A DNA stretch of 64,000 nucleotides, from assembly GCF_048565625.1 (NCBI RefSeq), contig NZ_JBLZUR010000002.1, forward strand, positions 372,001-436,000, read 5' to 3'. The notes under the pieces are model-generated. The model did not search any database. It worked only from the letters and a program-made list of their open reading frames with translations, and had not been told where the DNA came from. The translations under genes were made by a program, and so were the position numbers. Numbering within the stretch: the first letter of the stretch is position 1; every line of letters starts with the position of its first letter. This DNA is from JBLZUR01 sp048565625. GTDB lineage: Bacteria; Pseudomonadota; Alphaproteobacteria; Sphingomonadales; Sphingomonadaceae. Of this stretch, positions 25,766 through 35,028 are shown piece by piece.

Positions 25766-27049
25766 TCACCCCCGCAGCACCGGATTGCGGCGGCAGTACT
25801 GGCCGAACAAGGCAATCAGCGCGTAGCAGATCGCCGGGACGATCAGCGCGAAGCGGAGCGTCGTTTCGTCAGCCACGCGGCCGGTGAACAGCGGCACGAT
25901 CGCGCCACCGACGATCGCCATGCAGATGATGCCCGACCCTTCGGCTGCGCGGGTGCCGAGGCCTTCGCTGGCCAAAGTGAAGATCGTCGGGAACATGATC
26001 GCGTTCATCAGGCCGATCGCGAGCAGCGACCAGCCGGAGACCGCGCCGGCGGTGTTGGCGGAGATCAGGATGAGGGTGATCGCGCCCGCGGCGACCCCGG
26101 TCAGCACCTTGGCCGGGCTGACCGCGCGCAGCACGAAGCCGCCGATGAAGCGACCGACCAGCGCGCCGCCCCAGTAAAAGATAAGGTGCTGACCCGCCGC
26201 CTCTTCACCGAGGCCGAGGGCGTCGGTCTGCATCAGGTAGTTCACGATCAGCGATCCGATCGCGACCTCCGCGCCGACATAGAGGAAGATGCCGAGCGTG
26301 CCGAAGGCGAAGCGGGGGCGCTTCAGCAGGTTGAACGCCTGCAGGATGTTGTCCTGCGCCTGGGTCTCGCGAAGGCGCTTGCGGCCGAGCCAGACGACGG
26401 CGGCGATGACGAGGAGGGCGACGGCGAGGCCGAGATAGGTGTGGACGATGGTCCGCGTTTCTTCCGCATGGAAGGCGGCGAGGGCGGGGCCGGAGAGCGT
26501 CGCGGGATCGACGGTGGCGAGGCTGCCGAGGATCAGCGTCGAGCCGACCGCCGGGAAGATTGTGGTGCCGAGCGAGTTGAACGCCTGCGCGAAGGTGAGG
26601 CGGCTCGACGCGCTTTCCGGTGCGCCGAGCATCGAGATCAGCGGGTTGGCGACCACCTGCACGACCGTGATGCCCGAGCCGAGGACGAAGAGCGCGAGCA
26701 GGAAGACTCCAAAGGTGCCGGAGCCGGAGGCGGGGATGAAGAGCAGGCAGCCCGCCATCATCGTCAGCAGTCCGATGGCAGCGGTGCGGAGGTAGCCCAC
26801 CCGCTGCACCACCATTGCGGCGGGTAGCGAGACGATGAAATACGCGGCGAAGAACGCCGATTGGACCAACATCGCCTCGTGATAGGTGAGCGTGAATAGG
26901 CCCTTCAGCTTGGGCACGAGCACGTCGTTCAGGCTGGTCAGCCCGCCGAAGATGAAGAACAGGGCGAAGACGAACCAGCGTAGGCTCGCGACCGAGCCGG
27001 TTGTCTGGGCCGCGGCGGGCGGTGTGCTGTCGGTGCCGATCGCGGCCAT
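25766..27049 (-). CDS. Sugar MFS transporter, FucP/GluP type
   Basis: 427 residues from ATG 27049; the preceding GGAGAGATAGC is the ribosome site, which rules out the TTG at 27064. Twelve TM segments. FIFGGLTSLNDVLVPKLKGL, YHEAMLVQSAFFAAYFIVSL, P and GSGITVVQVVANPLISMLGA are signatures of the fucose/glucose/galactose:H+ symporter (FHS) family. SRLTFAQAFNSLGTTIFP is the second conserved block. It imports the monosaccharide, most likely glucose, released by the neighbouring GH3 enzymes across the inner membrane. It is placed downstream of the GH3 gene 27187-29430 after a repeat-filled gap of 137 bases. Confidence 0.92.
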   Translation of the reverse strand: MAAIGTDSTPPAAAQTTGSVASLRWFVFALFFIFGGLTSLNDVLVPKLKGLFTLTYHEAMLVQSAFFAAYFIVSLPAAMVVQRVGYLRTAAIGLLTMMAGCLLFIPASGSGTFGVFLLALFVLGSGITVVQVVANPLISMLGAPESASSRLTFAQAFNSLGTTIFPAVGSTLILGSLATVDPATLSGPALAAFHAEETRTIVHTYLGLAVALLVIAAVVWLGRKRLRETQAQDNILQAFNLLKRPRFAFGTLGIFLYVGAEVAIGSLIVNYLMQTDALGLGEEAAGQHLIFYWGGALVGRFIGGFVLRAVSPAKVLTGVAAGAITLILISANTAGAVSGWSLLAIGLMNAIMFPTIFTLASEGLGTRAAEGSGIICMAIVGGAIVPLFTGRVADETTLRFALIVPAICYALIALFGQYCRRNPVLRG

Positions 27050-27065
27050 TGCTATCTCTCCCAAG

Positions 27066-27166
27066 CCGTTCGTCCTGAGTAGGCATTGAGCTTGTCGAAA
27101 TGCCGTATCGAAGGATGCTTCGATACGCGTCTTCGACTTCGCTCAGCCGCTACTCAGCACGAACGG
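27066..27166. repeat. Dispersed inverted repeat within the carbohydrate operon
   Basis: The left arm CCGTTCGTCCTGAGTAG, GCATTGAGCTTGTCGAA is mirrored by TTCGACTTCGCTCAGCCGCT, ACTCAGCACGAACGG. A central nested pair ATCGAAGGATGCTTCGAT also folds. Same family as 16367-16440 and 36033-36105, but longer. It would form a hairpin between the GH3 and sugar-transporter cistrons. Confidence 0.85.
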
Positions 27167-27186
27167 AGTTATTGTAATGAATTGAC

Positions 27187-29430
27187 TTACGGCTTCATCG
27201 TCTTCGCGGCCAAGGTCGCCGTGCCCACCAGCGCGCGGGTCTGCGCGTCGGGGCCGACCGCCACGTCGTAGCTGCCGGCCTCCAGCGCCCAGCCCTTCGC
27301 CGCGATGTCGTAGCGGGCGATGGTGCGAGGATCGACGGTGACGGTCACACGGCGGATCTGGCCGGGTTCGAGCCTCACCTTCTCCCAGCCGACGAGGCGG
27401 AAGGTCTTAATGCCTTGGGCATCCACCGCGCGGACATAGACCTGCGGCACGTCGGCGCCCGCCACCCGGCCGGCGTTGGTGACATCGAAGGTGACGCTCA
27501 GCTTGTCGCCGCCCTGCACCTGCAGCCCGCTGTAGCGGAACGACGAGTAGGTGAGGCCGTAGCCGAAGGGGAAGAGCGGCCTGCGCGCCTTCATCTCGTA
27601 CCAGCGATAGCCGACATTGGCACCTTCCGGGTAATCCACCTTGAAGGGGGCGATGCCGGCGGACTGGCCGTAGTTGACGTTGCCGTCCGCCGCCCGGCGC
27701 GCGTCCGCCGCCTTGAGGTTGGCAAGGCCGACCGGCGCGGGGCGCGGCGCATCCTCGGCACGGACCGGGAAGGTGATCGGCAGGCGGCCGGAGGGGTTCA
27801 CGTCGCCGAACAGGATGCTGGCGATCGCCTCGCCCCCGCGCTGGCCCGGATACCAGGCGGCGAGGATGGCGGGTACCTTGGCGACCCACGGCATCAGCAC
27901 CGGCCCGCCGGTTTCTAGCACGACGAGGGTCTTGCGGTTGGCCTTGGCGACCGCCTCGATCAGCGCGTCCTGCCTGTCGGGGAGAGCCATGGTCTCGACG
28001 TCCTGCGCCTCGGTCTGCCACTGCCAGGCGAAGACGATGGCGAGGTCCGCGTCCTTGGCAGCGGCCGCAGCGGCGCGGGGGTTCGAGCCATCGACATAGG
28101 TGACCTGCGCCTGCGGGGCGAGCGCCTTGATCGCCTTCAAGGGCGAGGAGGCGTGCCAGGTCATACGGGCGAAGGAAGCCGCCTGACCCTCGGTCAGCGG
28201 GATCTCGACCGGCGCGCCGCCGACAGAGCGGACCTGGCTAGAGCCGCCGCCGGAGAGGACACCGACATCGGCATGGCCGCCGATCAGCACGATTCTGCGC
28301 GCGGTCTTCGCGGCGGGGAGGATGTTGCCCTCGTTCTTCAGGAGGACGATGCCTTCCTCCGCCGCCTTCTGCGCGACCTTGGCATGGGCGGCATAGTCGA
28401 TGGGCTGCGGCGTGGCGGCGACGGGGGTGTCCATCGTGCCGGTGTCGATCAGGCCGTAGAGGAAGCGGGTGACCATGTCGTCCAGCCGCGACATCGGCAC
28501 GTCGCCCTGGCCGATCGAGACCGCCAGCGGGGTGCCGAAGTAGATCGCGGGATCGAGTTCCTGCCCGGACTGCTGGTCGAGGCCGGCGAGCGCGGCCTTC
28601 ACCGTGCTATGCACCGCGCCCCAGTCCGACATCACCCAGCCGGGATACTTCCACTCGCCCTTCAGCACGCCATTCAGCAGCGCGTCGTTCTCGCAGGCCC
28701 AGTCGCCGTTGACCTTGTTATAGGCGCACATGACGGAGCCGGGCTTGCCGCGCTCGATCGCGATCTTGAAGGCGAGGAGGTCGCTTTCCTGCAACGCCGC
28801 CGGATCGATCCGCGCGTCGAGGACGTGGCGGCCGGTTTCCTGCGAGTTGAGCGCGAAGTGCTTGATCGTGGAGACGATCCGGTTGCTCTGCACGCCCGCG
28901 ATCGCTTCGCCCGCCAGGACGCCGGCGAGGAGCGGGTCCTCGCCGAGATATTCGAAGTTGCGGCCATTCCACGGATCGCGGGTCAGGTTGACGCCGCCGG
29001 CGAGGAGGACGTTGAAGCGCTTGGCCCGCGCCTCCGACCCGATCATCACGCCGCCTTCGCGCGCGATCTGCGGATTGAAGGTGGCGGCGGTGGCGAGGCC
29101 GGCGGGGAGGGCGGTGGCGACATCGCCCTTGCGCTGCTCGACCTGGTTGGCGACGCCGAGGCTGGCGTCGCTCTCCCGCGTAGTGGGAATGCCGAGGCGC
29201 GGAATGCCCTCCAGGTGGCTGGCCGAGGGGATGAGGTCGAGCGGCTTGTCAGGCTTCGCCATCGGCGGGAAGTAGGTGTGGACGAGGCTCAGCTTCTCGG
29301 CGAGCGTCATCTTCTTCACGATCGCCTCCGCGCGATCTTGCGCCGCCTTGTTGACCGGATCGGCGGCGATCGCGCCGGAGAGCGCGGTGCCGGCAAGCGC
29401 GAGGCCGAGGATTGCGGAGGATGGCTTCAT
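27187..29430 (-). CDS. Glycoside hydrolase family 3, beta-glucosidase
   Basis: 747 residues from ATG 29430. Signal peptide MKPSSAILGLALAGTALSGA with IAA/DP. The GH3 N-domain has LPAGLATAATFNPQIAREGG, LAGGVNLTRDPWNGRNFEYL, GED, TIKHFALNSQETGRH and YPGWVMSDWGAVHS (D269, expected nucleophile). The C-domain has EEGIVLLKNEGNILP and GRLPITFP. A fibronectin-III-like domain closes the protein (SVTFDVTNAGRVAGADVPQV, YV). It is a periplasmic beta-glucosidase probably acting on gluco-oligosaccharides brought in by the TonB receptor. The start overlaps the halogenase stop (ATGA), so the two are translationally coupled. Confidence 0.93.
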   Translation of the reverse strand: MKPSSAILGLALAGTALSGAIAADPVNKAAQDRAEAIVKKMTLAEKLSLVHTYFPPMAKPDKPLDLIPSASHLEGIPRLGIPTTRESDASLGVANQVEQRKGDVATALPAGLATAATFNPQIAREGGVMIGSEARAKRFNVLLAGGVNLTRDPWNGRNFEYLGEDPLLAGVLAGEAIAGVQSNRIVSTIKHFALNSQETGRHVLDARIDPAALQESDLLAFKIAIERGKPGSVMCAYNKVNGDWACENDALLNGVLKGEWKYPGWVMSDWGAVHSTVKAALAGLDQQSGQELDPAIYFGTPLAVSIGQGDVPMSRLDDMVTRFLYGLIDTGTMDTPVAATPQPIDYAAHAKVAQKAAEEGIVLLKNEGNILPAAKTARRIVLIGGHADVGVLSGGGSSQVRSVGGAPVEIPLTEGQAASFARMTWHASSPLKAIKALAPQAQVTYVDGSNPRAAAAAAKDADLAIVFAWQWQTEAQDVETMALPDRQDALIEAVAKANRKTLVVLETGGPVLMPWVAKVPAILAAWYPGQRGGEAIASILFGDVNPSGRLPITFPVRAEDAPRPAPVGLANLKAADARRAADGNVNYGQSAGIAPFKVDYPEGANVGYRWYEMKARRPLFPFGYGLTYSSFRYSGLQVQGGDKLSVTFDVTNAGRVAGADVPQVYVRAVDAQGIKTFRLVGWEKVRLEPGQIRRVTVTVDPRTIARYDIAAKGWALEAGSYDVAVGPDAQTRALVGTATLAAKTMKP

Positions 29431-30983
29431 GACTGTCCCTTTACGCTGGAAAGCTTGGCCGCGGGCGCGGCGGTATAGGATGCAAGGAGCGCGCGGTGCG
29501 GTGGCAGGTGCTGGCTTGCCTGTGCGCCCGCCTGTGCCACGCGGATGAAGGCGGAGGCGGCCTGTGCGCTCTCCTTGTACCGCTGCGGCTGCGCGAGCTT
29601 CGTCTCGAAGCCCATCCCGTAGAGGATGTACTGGTAGCTCGCCGGCAGGAACGTCTCCAAGTCGACGATGAAGTCGAAACGCGACGGCGGGCGGTGCCGC
29701 CATTGGACGAGCAGGTCCTGCAGCCGCTCGGGGATCGAGGCGGCGTCGGCATTGTCGCGCCAATAGGCCGTGTCGGTGCGGCGGGTGACGCAGTAATGCA
29801 GCTTCAGGAAGTCGACGATCCGATCGAAGCGGCCTGCCATGATGCGGTTGAAGCTCCGCGCGGCGGCGTCGCGGGCGGCGCGATCGGGCGAGACGAGGAA
29901 GTCGCCGATCATCTTGCACGCCACCTCGATCAGCATGATGCCGGTCGATTCCAGCGGTTCGAAGAAGCCGGCGGAGAGGCCGACGGCGACGCAATTGCCG
30001 ATCCACTGGCGGTCACGATAGCCGGTTTCGAAGCGGAGCATGCGGGGTTCGAGGCCGTCGCCCGCCGTCCCGACATAGCGGCGAAGCGTCGCCTCCGCCT
30101 CCTCATCGGTCGCATGGGCGCTGGAGAAGACGTAGCCTGTGCCGCGCCGGGTATCGAGGCCGATGTCCCAGGTCCATCCCGCCTGATGCGCGGTGGCGAG
30201 GGTATAGGGGCGGATCGCCTCGTCCGGGCTGGCGTAAGGCACCTGGAGCGCGAGCGCGCGGTCGTTGAAAAGGTGCTTGCCAACCGACCGGAAGCCAGAG
30301 CCGAGCGTCTCCCCGATCAGCTTGGCGCGGAAGCCGGAGCAGTCGATGAAGAAGTCGCCGGTGACGGTGCGCCCGTCGGCGAGGGTCAGTTCGGTGATGT
30401 CGCCGCTCTCGTCCTGCGCGACGGAGGCGACGGTGCCCTCGATACGGGTCACCCCCGCCGCCTCCGATATGCGGCGGAGGAAGGCGGCGAAGCGGGCGGC
30501 GTCGAAATGATAGGCGTAGTTCATCGGACCGGAGAAGTCCGGGTCCTGCGACCGCTTGGGCGCGAGGCCGGCGCGGATCACGCGCTCCTGCGCGGTCACC
30601 GCATCGGCATAGGCGCGGCGCTGCGGCGACCTGTCCGCGATCCAATAGGGGAGGAGCGCGTCGTCATCGCCGCCGAAGGGCAGGTTGAACGGGTGGAAAT
30701 AGCTGTCCGCGCCGGTCGCCCAGCCGTCGAACAGGACGCCTTGTTTGAAGCTGGCGCTGCTTTCGCGGAGGAACTCCGCCTCGCTGACCTTCAGGCTGGC
30801 GAGGGTGGAGCGGATGGTGGGGAAGGTGCCTTCGCCCACCCCGATCGTGCCGATGTCGGCGGATTCGATCAGTGTCACCCCGCGCAGCCCGAGCGCGCGG
30901 GAGAAATGGGCGGCGGCAAGCCAGCCGGCTGTACCGCCGCCCAAGATGACTAAACGGCCGGGGGAGGGAGAAGCCGTCGTCAT
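29427..30983 (-). CDS. FAD-dependent (tryptophan-type) halogenase
   Basis: 518 residues. GRLVILGGGTAGWLAAAHFS is the FAD-binding GxGxxG site. SFKQGVLFDGW holds K80, the equivalent of the catalytic lysine of PrnA/RebH. FFEPLESTG holds E345, matching the catalytic glutamate. The WxWxIP halogenase motif is present as GWTWDIGL (270-276), with Gly in place of Pro. GYVFSSAHATDEEA follows as in the family. It would chlorinate or brominate an electron-rich substrate using a separate flavin reductase, none of which is in the window. It lies 21 bases downstream of the TonB receptor and overlaps the GH3 gene, so it belongs to the carbohydrate operon. The true substrate is unknown. Confidence 0.9.
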   Translation of the reverse strand: MTTASPSPGRLVILGGGTAGWLAAAHFSRALGLRGVTLIESADIGTIGVGEGTFPTIRSTLASLKVSEAEFLRESSASFKQGVLFDGWATGADSYFHPFNLPFGGDDDALLPYWIADRSPQRRAYADAVTAQERVIRAGLAPKRSQDPDFSGPMNYAYHFDAARFAAFLRRISEAAGVTRIEGTVASVAQDESGDITELTLADGRTVTGDFFIDCSGFRAKLIGETLGSGFRSVGKHLFNDRALALQVPYASPDEAIRPYTLATAHQAGWTWDIGLDTRRGTGYVFSSAHATDEEAEATLRRYVGTAGDGLEPRMLRFETGYRDRQWIGNCVAVGLSAGFFEPLESTGIMLIEVACKMIGDFLVSPDRAARDAAARSFNRIMAGRFDRIVDFLKLHYCVTRRTDTAYWRDNADAASIPERLQDLLVQWRHRPPSRFDFIVDLETFLPASYQYILYGMGFETKLAQPQRYKESAQAASAFIRVAQAGAQASQHLPPHRALLASYTAAPAAKLSSVKGQS

Positions 30984-31004
30984 CGGATGCTCCTGTCCGT
31001 CAGG

Positions 31005-33491
31005 TCAGAAATTGGCCTTGACGCGAACTCCATAGGTGCGGGGAGGCTGGAGGTTCGACAGGAACACCGGATCGTACCGCGGCGCGCCGAAGGAACCGGC
31101 GCCGGTGCGAATATGCTTGTTCTCGATATTCTGGACGAAGGCTTCGACCAGATAGGCGCGGCTGTCCGGCTCGTAACGGAGCGAGAAGTCCGAGCGGAAA
31201 TACGCCTTCTGGCGATCCCAGTCGGTGCCCCAATTGCCACGGTTCGGGATGCCATCCGTATTCGCGGTCACGAACGGATTGCTGTCGCCGTTGAAGTAGC
31301 TGAGCCAGCTCTTCGACTCGTAGTGGGTGGTGAAGCGCGGCGTGATCTTGCCGCCGTTCGCCAGCTCGAAGTCATGCTCGTAGCTGATCGTGCCGGAGAA
31401 GCGCGGCGCGTGCGCCAGCTCGTTGCCCTTCAGCTGCGCAACGGCAGACGGCAGGGACGAGTTGTAGAGACGGCCATCAACGGATGCGAGCTCGTCGAGC
31501 TTGGTCTTCTGCACGGTGCCCGACAGCTGCAGGCGGTCGTTCGGCGTGAAGTTCGCCACCGCCTCAAGCTCGAAGCCATAGGCGGTCGCGCCCTTGGCGT
31601 TCTGGGTCACGATCTGGCTGGAGATCACGTCGCCGTCCGCATCGCGGAAGGTGACGGCCTGGTTCACCTGATAGCCCTTGAAGTCCGAATAATAGGCCGC
31701 GACGTTCAGGGTCACCTTGTTGTCGAACAGCCGGTTCTTCAGGCCGAGTTCGTAGTTGGTCAGCGTCTCGGGATCGGTCAGGCCGGCATTGTCCTGGATG
31801 TTACCCGACTTGAAACCGGTCGACACGCTGGCGTAGCCGAGGATGCCGGGCGCGAGATCCGCGTCGGCACGGGCGAGCCAGGTCACCTTGTTCCACTTGC
31901 CCTTCACGTCGTTCTTCGAGATCGAGAAGCCGGGCAGCGCATCGACCAGTTCATCGGCCGTCGCACCCGGGAAGGCACCGAAGATGCCGCCGGTGCAGGC
32001 GCCGCCGGGCAGCTGATCCTCAGGCTCGCAGCCCGCGCCGCTGAACGTCACGTTGCGGCCGCCGATGTCCTCCTTCTTGTCGGAGGTGTAGCGGATGCCG
32101 CCAGTCAGGCGGATCGCGTCGTTGACGTTCCAGGTCGCCTGACCGAAGGCCGCGCGGCTGTCGATCTGACGATTGGCCTGGATGAAGGAGCCGGCCCAGC
32201 TGAAGGTGCCGTCGCGATAGCCGTTCCGCTGATCGATGTCGAAGCGGATGCGGTTCTTTTCGTGGCTGTAATAAGCGCCCAGGATCCAGTCGATCGTGTT
32301 CTCGCCGGTCGACTTCAGCTGAACTTCATGGCTCTGGAAGTTGTAGCGCGAGCTGAGCGTGCGGTTCTCGTTGAACGCGCCGATCGGATCGGTGTCGCTG
32401 GTCGGCGGCAGCGCGCCGGCGTCGGCGTCGGTGCGGGTCGAACCACCGATCCGCGACCAGCCGGCGATGTAGCTGAACTGGATGTTGTCGGTCAGGTCGT
32501 AGTTCATCGTCGAACGGATCGCGGCCGAGTAACGGTCGGTATCCGGCGCGGTGTCGGAGAGGGTGGACCAGCGCTTTTGGCCGGCACGCGGCGTCTGCAT
32601 CAGGCCGATGACCGGAGCGCCCTGGTCCCAGAAATACTCGCCGGACAGCGTCCAGTCGAAGCGATCGGACGGCTCCCAGCGCGCGCTGACGCGGACGGAC
32701 TGCTGGTCCTGCGCGTAATACTTCTTGCCGTCGGTGATGAAGGCGGAGCGGTTGATGCCGGCGACGTCGGGGGCGTCCTGATAGCTGGCATAGCCGTCAT
32801 GCTTGTCGCTGACGAAGGCGACGCGGAAGGCGAGGGTGTCGGTGACCGGCAGGTTGATGGCACCACGCACGCCGATGCGGTCGTAGTTGCCGTACACCGT
32901 CTCGACATTGCCGTAGAACTTGTCGAGCGTCGGCTTGGCCGAAGTCAGGTTCAGCGCGCCGACCGTGGCGTTGCGGCCGAACAGGGTGCCCTGCGGACCG
33001 CGCAGCACCTCGACACGCTCCATGTCGTACATGAGCACGGACGCACCCTGCGAACGGGGCGAGTAGACGCCGTCGATGTAGATCGCGACCTCAGGGTCGG
33101 CGACCTCGGTGTAAGCGCTGTCATTACCGATGCCGCGAAGGGTGAGGAGAACCGCCGACTGGTCGCCCTGCTGGTTGAACTGCAGCGAGGGGACGAAGCG
33201 AGCGAGGTCGGTGACGTCGCGGACCTGCTGACGATCGAGGGTCGCCTGGCTGAAGGCCGACACCGCGAGCGGGGTCTTCTGCAGGCTGGTCTCGCGACGG
33301 GTGGCGGTAACGATGATGTCGCCGTCGTCGCTGGGAACAGGGCCGCTCGCGGTCTGCGACTCGGCGGCACCGCTGTTCGCGGTCGGGCTGGCCTCACCGG
33401 TCGCGGGATCGACCTGCTGAGCGAGGGACGGGGAAGAATAGAAAATCGCCGCAGCGAGCGCAGTGCTCGCGCAGAGGGTACGCCGGATCAT
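31005..33491 (-). CDS. TonB-dependent outer membrane receptor
   Basis: 828 residues from ATG 33491, which follows GGAGGATGCT; a TTG at 33503 is less likely. Signal peptide RRTLCASTALAAAIFYSSPS with LAQ. The TonB box region DIIVTATRRE precedes the plug domain (PLAVSAFSQATLDRQQVRDV, LLTLRGIGN, MERVEVLRGPQGTLFGRNAT). A 22-strand-type barrel ends in the terminal aromatic of YGVRVKANF. It belongs to the FecA/CirA-like sphingomonad expansion used for plant-derived sugars as well as iron. First gene of an operon with halogenase, two GH3 enzymes, a sugar symporter and an antiporter. A LacI-type operator lies 62 bases upstream of the ATG, so the ligand is probably an oligosaccharide. Confidence 0.93.
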   Translation of the reverse strand: MIRRTLCASTALAAAIFYSSPSLAQQVDPATGEASPTANSGAAESQTASGPVPSDDGDIIVTATRRETSLQKTPLAVSAFSQATLDRQQVRDVTDLARFVPSLQFNQQGDQSAVLLTLRGIGNDSAYTEVADPEVAIYIDGVYSPRSQGASVLMYDMERVEVLRGPQGTLFGRNATVGALNLTSAKPTLDKFYGNVETVYGNYDRIGVRGAINLPVTDTLAFRVAFVSDKHDGYASYQDAPDVAGINRSAFITDGKKYYAQDQQSVRVSARWEPSDRFDWTLSGEYFWDQGAPVIGLMQTPRAGQKRWSTLSDTAPDTDRYSAAIRSTMNYDLTDNIQFSYIAGWSRIGGSTRTDADAGALPPTSDTDPIGAFNENRTLSSRYNFQSHEVQLKSTGENTIDWILGAYYSHEKNRIRFDIDQRNGYRDGTFSWAGSFIQANRQIDSRAAFGQATWNVNDAIRLTGGIRYTSDKKEDIGGRNVTFSGAGCEPEDQLPGGACTGGIFGAFPGATADELVDALPGFSISKNDVKGKWNKVTWLARADADLAPGILGYASVSTGFKSGNIQDNAGLTDPETLTNYELGLKNRLFDNKVTLNVAAYYSDFKGYQVNQAVTFRDADGDVISSQIVTQNAKGATAYGFELEAVANFTPNDRLQLSGTVQKTKLDELASVDGRLYNSSLPSAVAQLKGNELAHAPRFSGTISYEHDFELANGGKITPRFTTHYESKSWLSYFNGDSNPFVTANTDGIPNRGNWGTDWDRQKAYFRSDFSLRYEPDSRAYLVEAFVQNIENKHIRTGAGSFGAPRYDPVFLSNLQPPRTYGVRVKANF

Positions 33492-33758
33492 AGCATCCTC
33501 CAACTGAACTCACCCCTATGAGGGGGCTTCAGGGCGCTTCAAATCAGGTTCAGACAACGGTGTCAATTAAGACATTGCCCGTTTGTTACAGGCATGGTCC
33601 AGACTGTGGCTGGAATGCTGCATCGCATCGGAGGATCGGCCTCCGCACAGAGAGAAACGATGACGTAAATCCGACATATCGGCAGCGGCGATGAGCGGCA
33701 TGAGCCAAGTTCGCGTGCGCCGCAGAAAACCGACAACGCTTGCATTTTCGTCTGGGGA
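33492..33758. other. Intergenic region holding the TonB-receptor promoter
   Basis: A 267-base gap between glucokinase and the TonB receptor, both on the minus strand. It contains the operator at 33553-33564. A second, incomplete version (GACAACGCTTGC) lies near 33731, close to the glucokinase stop. No gene is visible. Confidence 0.5.
33553..33564. promoter_or_regulatory. LacI-type operator upstream of the TonB receptor
   Basis: GACAACGGTGTC, a near palindrome (GACA..CG..TGTC) flanked by CA and AAT. It agrees at 11 of 12 positions with the site at 34902-34913 in the glk/lacI divergent promoter, and 15 of the 16 bases of AGACAACGSTGTCAAT agree in both. The TGACAnCGnTGTCA shape is typical of LacI-family regulators of sugar catabolism. 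It is the likely binding site of the regulator encoded at 35029-36021. Confidence 0.7.
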
Positions 33759-34730
33759 TCAGACGCGATGCTCTTCCGCATAGGCCGCAGCGGCGCCGAG
33801 GAGACCGGGCTGCGGGTGGGTGATGAGCTTGACCGGGATCCTGGACATCATCCCCTCGAACCGCCCTTTGGCGACGAATTGCTCGCCGAAGCCGGAGCGG
33901 GGGAGGTGGTCGGCGAGCCGCAGGCCGAGGCCGCCGGCTATCACGACGCCCTTGGCGCCATGCGCCAACGCGAGGTCGCCCGCGACCGCGCCGAAGCAAA
34001 GGCAGAAGCGGTCGAGCGCTGCGGCGGCGAGACCATCGCTGCCCGTCATCGCCGCCTTCCACAGGCTCTTGTCGTCGCGATGCTCGACGGCGCGGCCGTC
34101 GCGCGCGGCGAGCGCGGTGTAGATGTTGACGAGGCCAGGCCCCGAGACAATCCGCTCGACCGAGACGCGGCGGTATTGTTGGCGGAGATGCGCGAGGATC
34201 GCGTCCTCGAGGCTGTCGAGCGGGGCGAAGTCGATATGCCCGCCCTCCGTCTCGCTGACCAAGTCATGGCCGCCGCGCCGGAGGATGCTGGCGACCCCCA
34301 AGCCGGTGCCGGGGCCGACGACGGTGACCGCGCCGGCATCGGGGAGCGGCTCGTCGGGGCCGCAGAGATGGCGGAAATGCTCCGGCCCCGCCTGCCCGAC
34401 GGCATGGCCGACCGCACCGAAATCGTTGACGAGTGTGTAGCTGTCGACCTCCAGCTTGGAGGGGATCAGCGCCGGGCGGATGATCCACGGATTGTTGGTC
34501 ATCTTCAGCACCTCGCCCCCGATCGGGCTGGCAATGGCGATGGCGGCGGCGCGGGGAAGGGCGCGTCCGGCACTCTCGGCAAAGGCCTGCCAGGCGAGCT
34601 GGAAGCTGGCGTGGCGCGCGGTTTCGAACACCGTCTCGGGGCCGAGCTTTACGACGCGGCCGTCCGCCACCTCCGCGATCGCGAAACGCGCGTTGGTCCC
34701 GCCGATATCGACCGCAACAAGCTCCGTCAT
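33759..34730 (-). CDS. glk: Glucokinase
   Basis: 323 residues from ATG 34730, with GGAGG seven bases upstream. Family features: VAVDIGGTNARFAIAEV (phosphate-1), the glucose-contacting LVNDFGAVGHAVG, VVGPGTGLGVASILRR (adenosine/phosphate-2), SETEGGHIDFAP and GVVIAGGLGLRLAD. It is the Glk (PF02685) type rather than ROK. It phosphorylates intracellular glucose, the expected product of the linked GH3 enzymes and sugar symporter. Divergent from lacI across a region holding an operator, so its expression should respond to the same inducer. Confidence 0.93.
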   Translation of the reverse strand: MTELVAVDIGGTNARFAIAEVADGRVVKLGPETVFETARHASFQLAWQAFAESAGRALPRAAAIAIASPIGGEVLKMTNNPWIIRPALIPSKLEVDSYTLVNDFGAVGHAVGQAGPEHFRHLCGPDEPLPDAGAVTVVGPGTGLGVASILRRGGHDLVSETEGGHIDFAPLDSLEDAILAHLRQQYRRVSVERIVSGPGLVNIYTALAARDGRAVEHRDDKSLWKAAMTGSDGLAAAALDRFCLCFGAVAGDLALAHGAKGVVIAGGLGLRLADHLPRSGFGEQFVAKGRFEGMMSRIPVKLITHPQPGLLGAAAAYAEEHRV

Positions 34731-34901
34731 CCATTCGCCTCCTGCAGACAATACGCACCACGCACGCGGTTTGGTTCCCTCGCGATGGCGTGCCGGGTCG
34801 GATCCGGCGATGTGGCGAATGACGCGTTCCAGCGCATTTCCAGGCCTCTCCCCCGATCGATTTGCGCGATCTGCCGCCGCCGAAGCCGCATGCGTTGTTG
34901 A

Positions 34902-34913
34902 GACAACGCTGTC
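34902..34913. promoter_or_regulatory. LacI-type operator in the glk/lacI divergent promoter
   Basis: GACAACGCTGTC within TTGAGACAACGCTGTCAATG. It lies 172 bases from the glk start and 116 bases from the lacI start. It is the partner of 33553-33564. The position allows control of both glk and autoregulation of the LacI gene. Confidence 0.7.
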
Positions 34914-35028
34914 AATGGCGAGCCAAGAAACGGCGCCCGCCATTGACCTGAGGGGGCCGCGCTGACAATCGTCAGGAACCGCCGCGATCCCGCGGCTATC
35001 GCCCGCCTTAACCCGCCTGGGGAGTGCC

